Shown: positions 1-9,401, counted from the stretch's first letter. The stretch is DNA of 41,632 nucleotides from an archaeon (GCA_024278335.1 JAJRTJ010000004.1:1-41632); one strand, 5' to 3'. Notes: generated by a model from the sequence alone, not told the origin. A program made the numbers and translations.

Positions 1-2567
<2,567 letters not shown>

Positions 2568-2638
2568 TCTTTTCCTTCTAAATATAATTTAGTGGGAAAT
2601 CTTGCTACTTATTTCATTGAACATGATTCCTATGAATC

Positions 2639-2711
2639 CAAACTTTCCAGTTTGTGTTCTCCTTATGATTTTCAGACTCTTTCTGAAAACCATTAACGAT
2701 TGCTCGTTAAT
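2639..2711 (-). other. Three consecutive hairpins in the 23S leader
   Basis: Just upstream of 23S, on the spacer side, three perfect inverted repeats follow each other: CAAACT/AGTTTG (2639-2644 with 2649-2654), TTTTCAGA/TCTGAAAA (2669-2676 with 2682-2689) and ATTAACGA/TCGTTAAT (2692-2699 with 2704-2711). Loops are 4-5 nt. They would fold in a precursor running from 16S into 23S, or terminate transcription entering from either side. I see no clear TATA box for a separate 23S promoter. The rest of the spacer up to 2805 is AT-rich with short GATGTGATT direct repeats. Confidence 0.5.
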
Positions 2712-2805
2712 TTCATCAGTGAAATGATGAATGTGATGTGATTGATGTGATTTGTTTGTGGCCTTTTATCGGCTTGTGATTGTTAACTAATCCTGTTGCA
2801 GAAAA

Positions 2806-2813
2806 CTTATAAA
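2806..2813 (+). promoter_or_regulatory. TATA box of the spacer tRNA-Ala
   Basis: CTTATAAA lies about 27 nt before the first base of the tRNA, the normal archaeal TATA spacing, with a purine-rich stretch (GCAGAAAA) in front as a BRE. It points to independent plus-strand transcription of the tRNA, against the direction of the rRNA genes. Confidence 0.7.
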
Positions 2814-2836
2814 CCATTAGAAATTAAAATTTCTAA

Positions 2837-2909
2837 GGGCCCGTTGTCCAATGGCTTAAGATACTTCCCTTGCACGGAAGAGATCCGTGTTCGATTCACG
2901 GCGGGTCCA
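2837..2909 (+). tRNA. tRNA-Ala (anticodon UGC), inverted inside the 16S-23S spacer
   Basis: This is a 73-nt tRNA without an encoded CCA. The acceptor stem GGGCCCG pairs with CGGGTCC and contains G3-U70, the alanine identity pair. The anticodon stem CTTCC/GGAAG encloses CTTGCAC, giving anticodon TGC. The T arm CCGTG-TTCGATT-CACGG is perfect and the discriminator is A. The D arm is weak (GTCC/AGAT). The T-loop and D-loop only read correctly on the plus strand, so the gene faces opposite to the flanking rRNAs. It is followed by a T-rich stretch that could terminate transcription. Archaeal spacer tRNA-Ala genes are usually co-oriented with the rRNAs. Confidence 0.95.
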
Positions 2910-2986
2910 TTTTATTTCTCTTTATTTCTCCGACGTAATCTCAGGAATTCTCAAGTCTTTGAACATTATTCTGCAACAAGATGAAA

Positions 2987-3008
2987 GTATGTAGAAGATT
3001 GTAATTTC
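2987..3008 (-). other. 3' half of the 16S processing stem
   Basis: GTATGTAGAAG (2987-2997) and TTGTAATTTC (2999-3008) are complementary to CTTCTACATAC (4597-4607) and GAAACTACAA (4581-4590) in the 16S leader, with one G-U pair in RNA. The two helices of 11 and 10 bp enclose the whole 16S gene, as expected for the pre-16S processing stem. Confidence 0.75.
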
Positions 3009-3029
3009 TCGAACACTTATTAATTTTAT

Positions 3030-4460
3030 AGGAGGTGATCCCTCTGCAGGTTCCCCTACAGATACCTTGTGACGACTTAACCTACCTCATCTAGCCAAGG
3101 TTCTCCTCCGAAGAGTTTCACCATAACTAAACTTGGTTGGTTTGACGGGCAGTGTGTGCAAGAAACAGTGACATATTCACCGTTCGCTGATAACAAACGA
3201 TTACTACGGATTCCAGTGTCATGAGGCTGAGTTACAAGCCTCAATCTAGACTGAGACAGACTTTAAGGGATTAGCTTCTCTTCTCAGAGTCGCATCTCGT
3301 TGTATCTGCCCTTGACGCGCGCGTGTTGCCCAGGGGATTCGGGCTGTACTCACCTAACGTAGCCCTCACTTTCATCCTTGTTACCAAGGCAATCTGTATA
3401 TAGTAAAATGGTAAATATACATGAGGGTCTTGCCTGTTACCTGATTTAACAGGTCACCTCACGGCACAGGCTGACGTCGGCCATGCAATTCCTCTCAGCG
3501 TGTCAGGTAAGCCCTTCAGACTGACCTTCATTCTGCTGTCGCTCCTGGTGAGGTTCACGGTGTATAATCTAATTGAACCGCACGCGTCACCCGTTGTAGT
3601 GTCTCCCCGCCAATTCCTTTAAGTTTCGGCCTTGCGGCTATACTTCCCAGGTAGCGCACTCTTCGGCTTCCCTTCAGCACCAATACCTCTCGAGGAGGTA
3701 CTGATGTTTAGTGCGCAGTGTTTACTGCTAGGACTACACGGGTATCTAATCCGTTTTGCGCCCCTAGCCTTCATCCCTTACTGTCAGAACTGTCCTCGGA
3801 AGGTGCCTTCGCTATTGTTAGTCCGCTTGAGATTAACACATTTTACCGCTACTTCAAACGTACTCCTTCCGTCTTCCAGTCTCTAGCTTAGTAGTATTTC
3901 CTGCTCGCCCTGCCCTTAAGAGACAAGATTTCACAGGAAACTTGCTAAGCAAGCTACGGATGTTTTAGACCCAATAAAAATGGCTGCGACTTGGACCGCT
4001 AGTATTACCGCGGCGGCTGGCACTAGTCTTACCCAGTCCTTATTCGTGAAACTTTTTACATTTCACAAAAGCTTTCCAAGGGAAAGCACTCCAACTCAAT
4101 TTATCACACTTGCGTGCATTGTAAAAGATTCCTAACTGCTGCACCCCGTAGGGCTGGGAATAGTGTCTCAGATTCCCTCTCAGGGCCTCTCCGCTAAGAG
4201 CCCTTACGGATCATCGGCTTGGTGGGCTATTACCCCGCCAACAACCTAATCCGCCGCAGCCTCATCCTATGGCACGAGTTTGAGGGCAAAATCATTCCAG
4301 GGTTTCGCCCCTATCAGGGTTTACCCTCAGTTTCCCGAGGCTATCCCTGACCATAGGGTAGATTAGCTACGTGTTACTGAGCAGTTCGCCGTCTTTCAAC
4401 AGACTTGCATGTCTAAGTGCAAATCAGAGAGCCGCAGCCGCCAGCAGGATCAACTGGATT
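3030..4460 (-). rRNA. 16S ribosomal RNA
   Basis: A complete 16S gene of about 1,430 nt on the minus strand. The 5' end reads TCCAGTTGATCCTGC and the 3' end reads GGATCACCTCC, so the anti-Shine-Dalgarno is intact. The 530 loop region GTGCCAGCCGCCGCGGTAA (near 4,003-4,021) and the region around 3,731 (GGACTACACGGGTATCTAAT on the plus strand) are standard. Several normally conserved bases differ: the base corresponding to E. coli C1400 is U (3151), that corresponding to A1499 is C (3071), and the first helix is CCAG/CTGG instead of CCGG/CCGG. The spread of changes with preserved pairing suggests real divergence rather than sequencing error. Confidence 0.97.
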
Positions 4461-4507
4461 TAAAACAACTTAACTTTCTCGTCAATAAAACAAGAATCAG
4501 TTGCGCA

Positions 4508-4529
4508 ATTTATTTGTAAGCAAATAAAT
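4508..4529 (-). other. Leader hairpin before 16S
   Basis: ATTTATTTG and CAAATAAAT form a perfect 9-bp inverted repeat with a TAAG loop, inside the pre-16S leader between the processing stem and the mature 5' end. It may guide folding or processing of the leader. Confidence 0.5.
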
Positions 4530-4580
4530 CACTTCACACAATCTCCTAACTATTGGCTGATAAAATTATTATAAGGTCTT

Positions 4581-4607
4581 GAAACTACAACTGTAACTTC
4601 TACATAC
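4581..4607 (-). other. 5' half of the 16S processing stem
   Basis: This is the leader partner of the complement at 2987-3008. Between the two helices the leader carries six unpaired bases (CTGTAA on the plus strand, 4591-4596) against a single unpaired base (2998) in the trailer. A canonical archaeal bulge-helix-bulge has two 3-nt bulges separated by 4 bp, so this stem is atypical as I align it. Confidence 0.7.
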
Positions 4608-4683
4608 CTCATACCTTACCTTCAAAAAACATGAATTTACTAAGGCACTCATCTTAGTTAACAGATTTCTGAGAAAAGATGCA

Positions 4684-4691
4684 TTTATAAA
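4684..4691 (-). promoter_or_regulatory. Probable rRNA promoter (TATA box)
   Basis: On the minus strand GCGAAAGG followed by TTTATAAA gives a BRE/TATA pair, predicting a start near 4,661. That leaves a leader of about 200 nt which contains the processing-stem half at 4581-4607. A second minus-strand TATA-like motif overlaps the plus-strand promoter at 4759. Confidence 0.55.
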
Positions 4692-4758
4692 CCTTTCGCA
4701 GAGCAAAGAGAGTTTTTTCCGTCGGTAAAGAAAAAGATTGAAATCTCTTCCTATAAAA

Positions 4759-4767
4759 TTTATAAAA
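4759..4767 (+). promoter_or_regulatory. Promoter of the phosphoesterase gene, leaderless
   Basis: TTTATAAAA is centred 25 nt before the ATG at 4788, so the transcript probably starts at or next to the start codon. No Shine-Dalgarno is present in the short interval. The motif is nearly symmetric and could also act leftwards towards the rRNA genes. Confidence 0.6.
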
Positions 4768-4787
4768 CCTTTTTCCTTTCTTTTAAC

Positions 4788-5156
4788 ATGCCAATCTTTG
4801 TTATACACGAACACAAAGCAAGAAATCTGCACTGGGATTTGAGACTTGAGCTTGGAGGAAAACTAAAAAGCTGGGCTTTGCCAAAAAAACCTCCGACAAG
4901 AAATTCAGTGAAAAGACTTGCAATCCAAGTAGAAGACCATGCAAAAGATTACGCGAATTTTGAAGGAGAAATTAAAGAAGGCTATGGGAAAGGCAAAGTA
5001 AAAATCTGGGATAAAGGAAATTATACTTTAATTAAAAGAACTCCCAAGGAGATTGAAGTAAATTTTCAAGGAAAAATCCTCAAAGGAAAATATGTTTTAA
5101 TAAATGCTCAAATGGGAGATAAGAAAGAGAATTGGCTGTTTATGAAGGTTGGTTAG
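4788..5156 (+). CDS. Stand-alone LigD-type 3'-phosphoesterase
   Basis: A 122-residue protein corresponding to the phosphoesterase (PE) domain found at the N-terminus of bacterial LigD and as free-standing archaeal enzymes. These trim 3'-phosphate and 3'-ribonucleotide ends during DNA end repair. The active-site block is at the N-terminus: FVIHEHKARNLHWDLRLE (residues 4-21) holds the metal and phosphate ligands, followed by LKSWALPKKPP. GEIKEGYGKGKVKIWDKGNY and the C-terminal KKENWLFMK strand are also typical. The size matches a complete single PE domain. No LigD ligase or polymerase domain and no Ku gene is nearby, so its partner is unknown. It is expressed from its own leaderless promoter, divergent from the rRNA locus. 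Confidence 0.93.
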   Translation: MPIFVIHEHKARNLHWDLRLELGGKLKSWALPKKPPTRNSVKRLAIQVEDHAKDYANFEGEIKEGYGKGKVKIWDKGNYTLIKRTPKEIEVNFQGKILKGKYVLINAQMGDKKENWLFMKVG

Positions 5157-5192
5157 ATTTTTATCAAATATTTTCTCAGATTAATTACCCCC

Positions 5193-5231
5193 TTATTCCT
5201 CAATTTCTCCAGTCCACTGTGTTGTTTCAAA
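5193..5231 (-). pseudogene. Second, displaced copy of the uS2 C-terminal codons
   Basis: On the minus strand this stretch encodes FETTQWTGEIEE and a stop, 100 nt beyond the true uS2 end, which reads LEWWTGEVEE and a stop. Over the last 25 bases 21 are identical, and the differences are mostly silent. Upstream of FETT the frame does not look like uS2. It may be the footprint of an element that integrated at the gene's 3' end, or a local duplication. Confidence 0.45.
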
Positions 5232-5275
5232 TTTCTTATTTGAAATGACGCAGCTAAAAATTTCAAAGAAATTTT
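5225..5275. terminator. Two hairpins between convergent genes
   Basis: TTTCAAAT/ATTTGAAA (5225-5232 with 5238-5245) and AAAATTTC/GAAATTTT (5257-5264 with 5268-5275) are perfect 8-bp inverted repeats between the plus-strand phosphoesterase and the minus-strand uS2 gene. The position fits a bidirectional termination or mRNA 3'-end structure. T-rich flanks are present. Confidence 0.4.
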
Positions 5276-5292
5276 TTGTCTATGATGGGCTG

Positions 5293-6195
5293 TTACTCTT
5301 CAACTTCACCAGTCCACCACTCCAAATCTGGAATATCGCATTCAATCTTTTTTGCCTTGCAATAGCCTTTTGTTAAAAGGTAAAAAATCAAGCCAAGGCT
5401 TCTTGCACTTTTGTTATTTCCAATAATAACTTTATCTGCGCCCTTTGCAAAATTATTAGTGTCGCAAATCATCAATACCTTTTTTTTCACATTCAAAGTG
5501 TCATTAAGTGCATTTTTGTCTAACCAAGAATCAAATACAACTGTTAATTCATTTTCAAAAAAGTCTGGAAGCTCTGTATTTGTTAAAATACCTGCAGGGT
5601 ATTTTTTTGTAAAAATTCTAATGCCCGTTAATTTTGAAAACATCTTTGCAGCTTTCCATCCTGCCTGTCTTTTGCATACAAGAATAATCTCTTTTGCATC
5701 AAATTGAGAAAGAAATTCAATTCCTTCTTTTAATTTTTCATCAATTAAATCAGTATTAAAAATAGCCAATCCATCTGCCCTTCTTCTATAAACAAATGGC
5801 CTCATATCAGGAGTAACCACCTTTGTTCCAAGATAAATTCCTGCCTTAACATATTCCTCCAAGGGAATAAGCATATCTGATTTTTTCTTTGCTTTAATCT
5901 GCTCTTTAAGTTCTTCTGTAGTCGGAACACTCTCTGCAACTTTTTCTTTAAGTTTTGCGGCTTTTTCTAAAAGAGCCTTCTTTTTTTCTTCTAAATCTGC
6001 AACCCTTTTTTCATCTGTGGACTCTTCTTCAGCTTCTTTTTCTAATTTTTTAGATGATTTTTTCTCAGAACTTTCCTTTAATCCAACTTTCTCTTCTGCT
6101 TTTTCAATTATTTCTTTTCCTTCTTCTACAACTTTCTTAACAGCCTCTTCTCCTTTCTTTAAGGCATCTTTTACTTCATCAATAACCTTAGCCAT
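5293..6195 (-). CDS. Small-subunit ribosomal protein uS2 with long N-terminal extension
   Basis: From about residue 108 onward (MLIPLEEYVKAGIYLGTK, MRPFVYRRRADGLAIFNTD) this is archaeal uS2, a small-subunit protein needed for mRNA binding, about 195 residues long and ending in EWWTGEVEE. The first 107 residues are not part of any uS2 I know: they are almost only K, E, A and S, lack prolines until residue 90, and should form amphipathic or coiled-coil helices. The start is supported by a TATA box 25 nt upstream. An internal start before MLIPLEEY is possible but no separate promoter or SD stands out there. The gene is last in the rpoK-eno-rpsB part of the superoperon, the usual archaeal order. 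Confidence 0.95.
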   Translation of the reverse strand: MAKVIDEVKDALKKGEEAVKKVVEEGKEIIEKAEEKVGLKESSEKKSSKKLEKEAEEESTDEKRVADLEEKKKALLEKAAKLKEKVAESVPTTEELKEQIKAKKKSDMLIPLEEYVKAGIYLGTKVVTPDMRPFVYRRRADGLAIFNTDLIDEKLKEGIEFLSQFDAKEIILVCKRQAGWKAAKMFSKLTGIRIFTKKYPAGILTNTELPDFFENELTVVFDSWLDKNALNDTLNVKKKVLMICDTNNFAKGADKVIIGNNKSARSLGLIFYLLTKGYCKAKKIECDIPDLEWWTGEVEE

Positions 6196-6216
6196 AGAAA
6201 CTCACAGGAAAATTGG

Positions 6217-6224
6217 TTTATAAA
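6217..6224 (-). promoter_or_regulatory. TATA box of the uS2 gene
   Basis: TTTATAAA on the minus strand is centred about 25 nt upstream of the uS2 ATG at 6195, in the 44-nt gap after the enolase stop. It supports a leaderless transcript in addition to read-through, and it supports the long N-terminal form of uS2. Confidence 0.65.
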
Positions 6225-6239
6225 TCTTTTCTGAGAAAT

Positions 6240-7403
6240 TTATTTCAATTTTTTCTCAATCTCAATTAATCTCTTAATCTTAATCTCACGAACTTTGCTT
6301 GAAATTCCACTCTTAAAATAATCTGCCTGAAATCCAAAGGTCAAGTCTGCTAAAATGTTTTCCCCTGTCTCCCCGCTCCTATGGGAGAAAACAATCTTAA
6401 TTTCATTTTCTTTGGCAAATTTACAGATTTCCTTGACTTGGATTAAAGAGCCGTTTTGATTTGGCTTGACAATCAGAGCATTAATTGCTTTTTTTTCAGC
6501 AGCCTTTTTGACTCTTTTTAAATTTGTAACTGTTAAATCATCGCCGACAATCAGGCTATTTGGAAATTTTTTTAAAAGTTTGGCAAAACTATCAAAATCC
6601 TCTTCATCAAAAGGGTCTTCTATGTAAATTAATCTAAAATTTTTAATTAAATTAGAGAGATAGAACATTTGCTCTTCAGAAGTCCGGTCTAAAGAAGGGT
6701 TTTCATATTTGTATTTTCTTCGTTTATAAAAACTTGAAGAAGCAACATCTATTCCAAGTGGAATTTTGGTTTTCTTTAAAATATCCAAGACTTGCTTTTC
6801 ATTTAATGAAGTTTCCCAAGCATTTTCATCATTAAAACTTTCTTTAAATTTTTCATCCTCTTTTTTTAAAAATACCTTAATCATCTTTTGAGTTTGAAGA
6901 TTTTTTTCATACGCTTCTTTAATGGTTTTTGTGTTTGGGATAAGTTCAAATTCTTGAAAATCTGGTTTTTTGCCTCCCACAGGAGAAGAGTGTTTGCCTC
7001 CTCCAACGCAATTTCCAACAAGACAGGGCATTTTTTTAGCAAAAGGATTAATCAACTCCCAAATTTCTTTTTTTTGTTCTTTTGCCATGGCCTTTAAAAC
7101 AGCAGATTCTAATGCAAAAAGAGTATTTGCTCCAACATGCCCCTCTACAATATCTTCAACTCTTTTTAAATCATTAAAATCCTCTAAGATATCTTCAGAA
7201 AAATATTCGCCTAAATCTTTAAGTGCTTTAATATCTCCTTCAAGATTTTTTTTATAAGGTTTAGCTTCGTGCTTGCCTTTTGATTTTCCATTTGGAGCAG
7301 ACGCAGAAAACTTGCCGACATTTGTTTTAATTTCAACAAGAATTGTAGCCTCTCCTCGAGAGTCTTTAATCTTTCTTGCAGAAGTAGATTTTATCACCAC
7401 CAT
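6240..7403 (-). CDS. eno: Enolase (2-phosphoglycerate dehydratase)
   Basis: Interconverts 2-phosphoglycerate and phosphoenolpyruvate in glycolysis/gluconeogenesis. At 387 residues it is shorter than the usual 410-435. The N-terminal domain starts TSARKIKDSRGEAT. Residues aligning with the yeast enzyme's active site are present: histidine in GGGKHSS, glutamate in FQEFELIP, glutamate in NDENAW, metal ligands in GIDVASSSF, YIEDPFDEEDF and VGDDLTVTN, lysine in LIVKPNQNGSL, SHRSGET, and lysine in YFKSGISS. The mobile loop is unusual: PNGKSKGKHEA instead of PSGASTGxxEA, retaining the metal-binding serine. The gene lies between rpoK and rpsB, its usual archaeal neighbourhood; a TATA-like TTAAAAAC about 26 nt before the ATG could drive it separately. 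Confidence 0.93.
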   Translation of the reverse strand: MVVIKSTSARKIKDSRGEATILVEIKTNVGKFSASAPNGKSKGKHEAKPYKKNLEGDIKALKDLGEYFSEDILEDFNDLKRVEDIVEGHVGANTLFALESAVLKAMAKEQKKEIWELINPFAKKMPCLVGNCVGGGKHSSPVGGKKPDFQEFELIPNTKTIKEAYEKNLQTQKMIKVFLKKEDEKFKESFNDENAWETSLNEKQVLDILKKTKIPLGIDVASSSFYKRRKYKYENPSLDRTSEEQMFYLSNLIKNFRLIYIEDPFDEEDFDSFAKLLKKFPNSLIVGDDLTVTNLKRVKKAAEKKAINALIVKPNQNGSLIQVKEICKFAKENEIKIVFSHRSGETGENILADLTFGFQADYFKSGISSKVREIKIKRLIEIEKKLK

Positions 7404-7449
7404 AAATTAAAATAGGGTTTGGGGTTTTTAACTATTTCTAAGAATTCCC

Positions 7450-7827
7450 TTACTCCAAACTATCACCAGAACCCGCTTCCTCTTCTTCATCCCCCTCATC
7501 TTCTGGTTGAGCAAGTTCCATTATCTCCCCGCTTTCTTCAATCTCTTTTTCTTCTTCAGCTTCTTTCTGAGCAAGTTCTTTATCATCAACTTTTGCTTCC
7601 TTGACTTTTTTCAGCTTTTCTTCCTTTTTCTCAGGCAAAGGTTGGATAACTGAAATAGGCAATACTCCTGATTCCAACTCAATTTCAGCGATCTTGAGTG
7701 CATCAAATTTGATTTCTTCTAAATCTTCTTGAGAAATTTTAATCAAAAGAGGAGCATTCATTGCAATTTGCAGAGCCCTGGCGCCAATTATTCTCGCCTT
7801 TTCATATTGTGTAAATGTTTGTTCCAT
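7450..7827 (-). CDS. rpoK: DNA-directed RNA polymerase subunit K (Rpo6) with acidic tail
   Basis: Rpo6, the omega/Rpb6 homologue that helps assemble RNA polymerase. Residues 5-75 contain the family core: FTQYEKARIIGARALQIAMN, APLLI, and EIELESGVLPISVIQPLP. Archaeal RpoK usually ends soon after this core. Here about 50 further residues follow: a lysine-rich linker, then a tail rich in E, D and G ending EAGSGDSLE. The tail is probably disordered; eukaryotic Rpb6 also has an acidic region, but at its N-terminus. The gene starts 12 nt after the rrp42 stop, so it belongs to the same operon, and is followed by eno. Confidence 0.92.
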   Translation of the reverse strand: MEQTFTQYEKARIIGARALQIAMNAPLLIKISQEDLEEIKFDALKIAEIELESGVLPISVIQPLPEKKEEKLKKVKEAKVDDKELAQKEAEEEKEIEESGEIMELAQPEDEGDEEEEAGSGDSLE

Positions 7828-7839
7828 TTTCTAAGAACT

Positions 7840-8637
7840 TTATTTCAAAGATTTTTCAATTTTTAAAACTATTTCTTTTGATTTTTCTTCAAGCAAATCA
7901 AATATTTTACCCAAATCTTCTACATTGATTTTGTCATTAAGCCCTTTTTGCATTGAAGAGACAACTCCTGATTTAATTCCAAGAGTAACTCTTGCATCTG
8001 AGATATCCTCTTCTTCTCTAGTAGGGTCCATGATTATTTTGTCTCCCATTTTATATGCAGTTAATGAAAGAGGAATGTCTTTTGAAAGAGGCAATTTTTC
8101 TTTTGACTCTTTTTCATAATCAATTTTTCCTTCTTTTCCATCATAGAAAGGGATTTTAGCAGATTTTAATGCTGCGACAGCTCCGATTCCTGCTGCATCA
8201 AGAAGATTTCCGTCATCATTAATAGTATAGATGTCAACAAAAACTGTCCAGACTTTTTCTCCTTTCTTTATACATAATTTTTCAAATTCAATAAAATGGC
8301 TTTCTCTTAAAACTCTGTCTGTAACTCTTCCAAGTTCAATTGAAGGAAATTGTGGTGGTCCAGATTCAAACCTGTCTGAGCTTAAAGGCAAAAATTCTGC
8401 AGTAACCATTAAATTTCCTTTATCTGGAGAATCTGGGTAAGGTTCTCCTACTGCCATTTTAACTCCAACATAAACTTCTGTGTTTCCAAGCTTGACTTTT
8501 GCCGAGCCTTCTGCATTTTTTGAAATTCCTGTTTCAATTGTTAATTCTCTAAACTCTTCAAGTTTTCTTCCGTCAAATCTTTTCCCTTCTTGAAGATATT
8601 TCATAACTCTTTCTTTGTTAATTTCTGGGGTTATCAT
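7840..8637 (-). CDS. rrp42: Exosome complex subunit Rrp42
   Basis: Inactive RNase PH-like subunit that alternates with Rrp41 in the hexameric ring of the archaeal exosome (3'-5' RNA degradation and tailing). It is 265 residues long, the usual size, with RFDGRKLEEFRELTIETG near residue 19, GSAKVKLGNTEVYVGVK, ELGRVTDRVLRES and NDDGNLLDAAGIGAVAAL. The start codon overlaps the rrp41 stop by four bases (ATGA), indicating translational coupling and equal dosage of the ring partners. Confidence 0.97.
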   Translation of the reverse strand: MITPEINKERVMKYLQEGKRFDGRKLEEFRELTIETGISKNAEGSAKVKLGNTEVYVGVKMAVGEPYPDSPDKGNLMVTAEFLPLSSDRFESGPPQFPSIELGRVTDRVLRESHFIEFEKLCIKKGEKVWTVFVDIYTINDDGNLLDAAGIGAVAALKSAKIPFYDGKEGKIDYEKESKEKLPLSKDIPLSLTAYKMGDKIIMDPTREEEDISDARVTLGIKSGVVSSMQKGLNDKINVEDLGKIFDLLEEKSKEIVLKIEKSLK

Positions 8638-9401
8638 TTTTTCTTTCCCCCTGTTTCAATTTTCTTCCCTGTTTTTAATGCTTGTTTTTGAATTTCATAA
8701 ATCTCTTTAACTGCTTTTTGCCCAAGCTTTACTGCTTCTTTTAATTGCTCTGTTGTAATATGCCCGTCTAATTGCATGTGAGTAAGTTCTCCTGCACTTG
8801 TAAAACTCATGGCAATATCTGTTGCGCCTTCTCCTTCTTCCCAGTCTTCTTCTGCTTTATTTACATCAACAACAAGTTCTTTGTCAAGCTTACCAATTGA
8901 CACGCTTGTTACCATATCCTTCATAGGAATGCCTGCATGAGCCAAAGCCATTGCTGCTGCATTAATTCCTGCGCAACGAGTTGAAGCATCTGCCTGCAAA
9001 ATATTAATGTGAACATCTACTACCATGTTTGGATAAGCTTCTAAATCAATTGCTGGCTGAAGAGCCCACTCTGTAATCTTGCTTATTTCCATGCTTCTTC
9101 TGCTTGGACCTGGACGAATCCTATCTTTAACAGAAAAACTCATCATACTATAATCACATCTTAATACTCCTTTTGAAGGATTTTGCTTGTGTTGGGGATG
9201 CATTTTCTTTGGACCATAAACTGCAGCAATTGCAACTGTTCCTCCAAAAGCAAACTTTGCACTTCCGTCAGCATTTGGGATAATTCCAACTTCAGCTACA
9301 ATTGGTCTTGTTTCATCTGCTTTTCTTCCGTCTGGTCTTTCAACCGAATTTTGTTTTTTATTTGGTTGAGAGGAAACCTCTGGTTTGCTCTTTACTTCCA
9401 T
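8634..9401 (-). CDS. rrp41: Exosome complex exonuclease Rrp41
   Basis: Catalytic RNase PH-type subunit, which degrades RNA with phosphate from the 3' end and can add A-rich tails in reverse. Recognisable parts are RPDGRKADETRPI (after a ~21-residue variable N-terminus), GGTVAIAAVYGPKK, the phosphate-binding RPGPSRRSMEISK, ASTRCAGINAAAMALAHAGI and the acidic active-site stretch VVDVNKAEEDWEEGEGATDI. Length (255) is normal. It overlaps rrp4 by one base (TAATG) and rrp42 by four. Confidence 0.97.
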   Translation of the reverse strand: MEVKSKPEVSSQPNKKQNSVERPDGRKADETRPIVAEVGIIPNADGSAKFAFGGTVAIAAVYGPKKMHPQHKQNPSKGVLRCDYSMMSFSVKDRIRPGPSRRSMEISKITEWALQPAIDLEAYPNMVVDVHINILQADASTRCAGINAAAMALAHAGIPMKDMVTSVSIGKLDKELVVDVNKAEEDWEEGEGATDIAMSFTSAGELTHMQLDGHITTEQLKEAVKLGQKAVKEIYEIQKQALKTGKKIETGGKKK

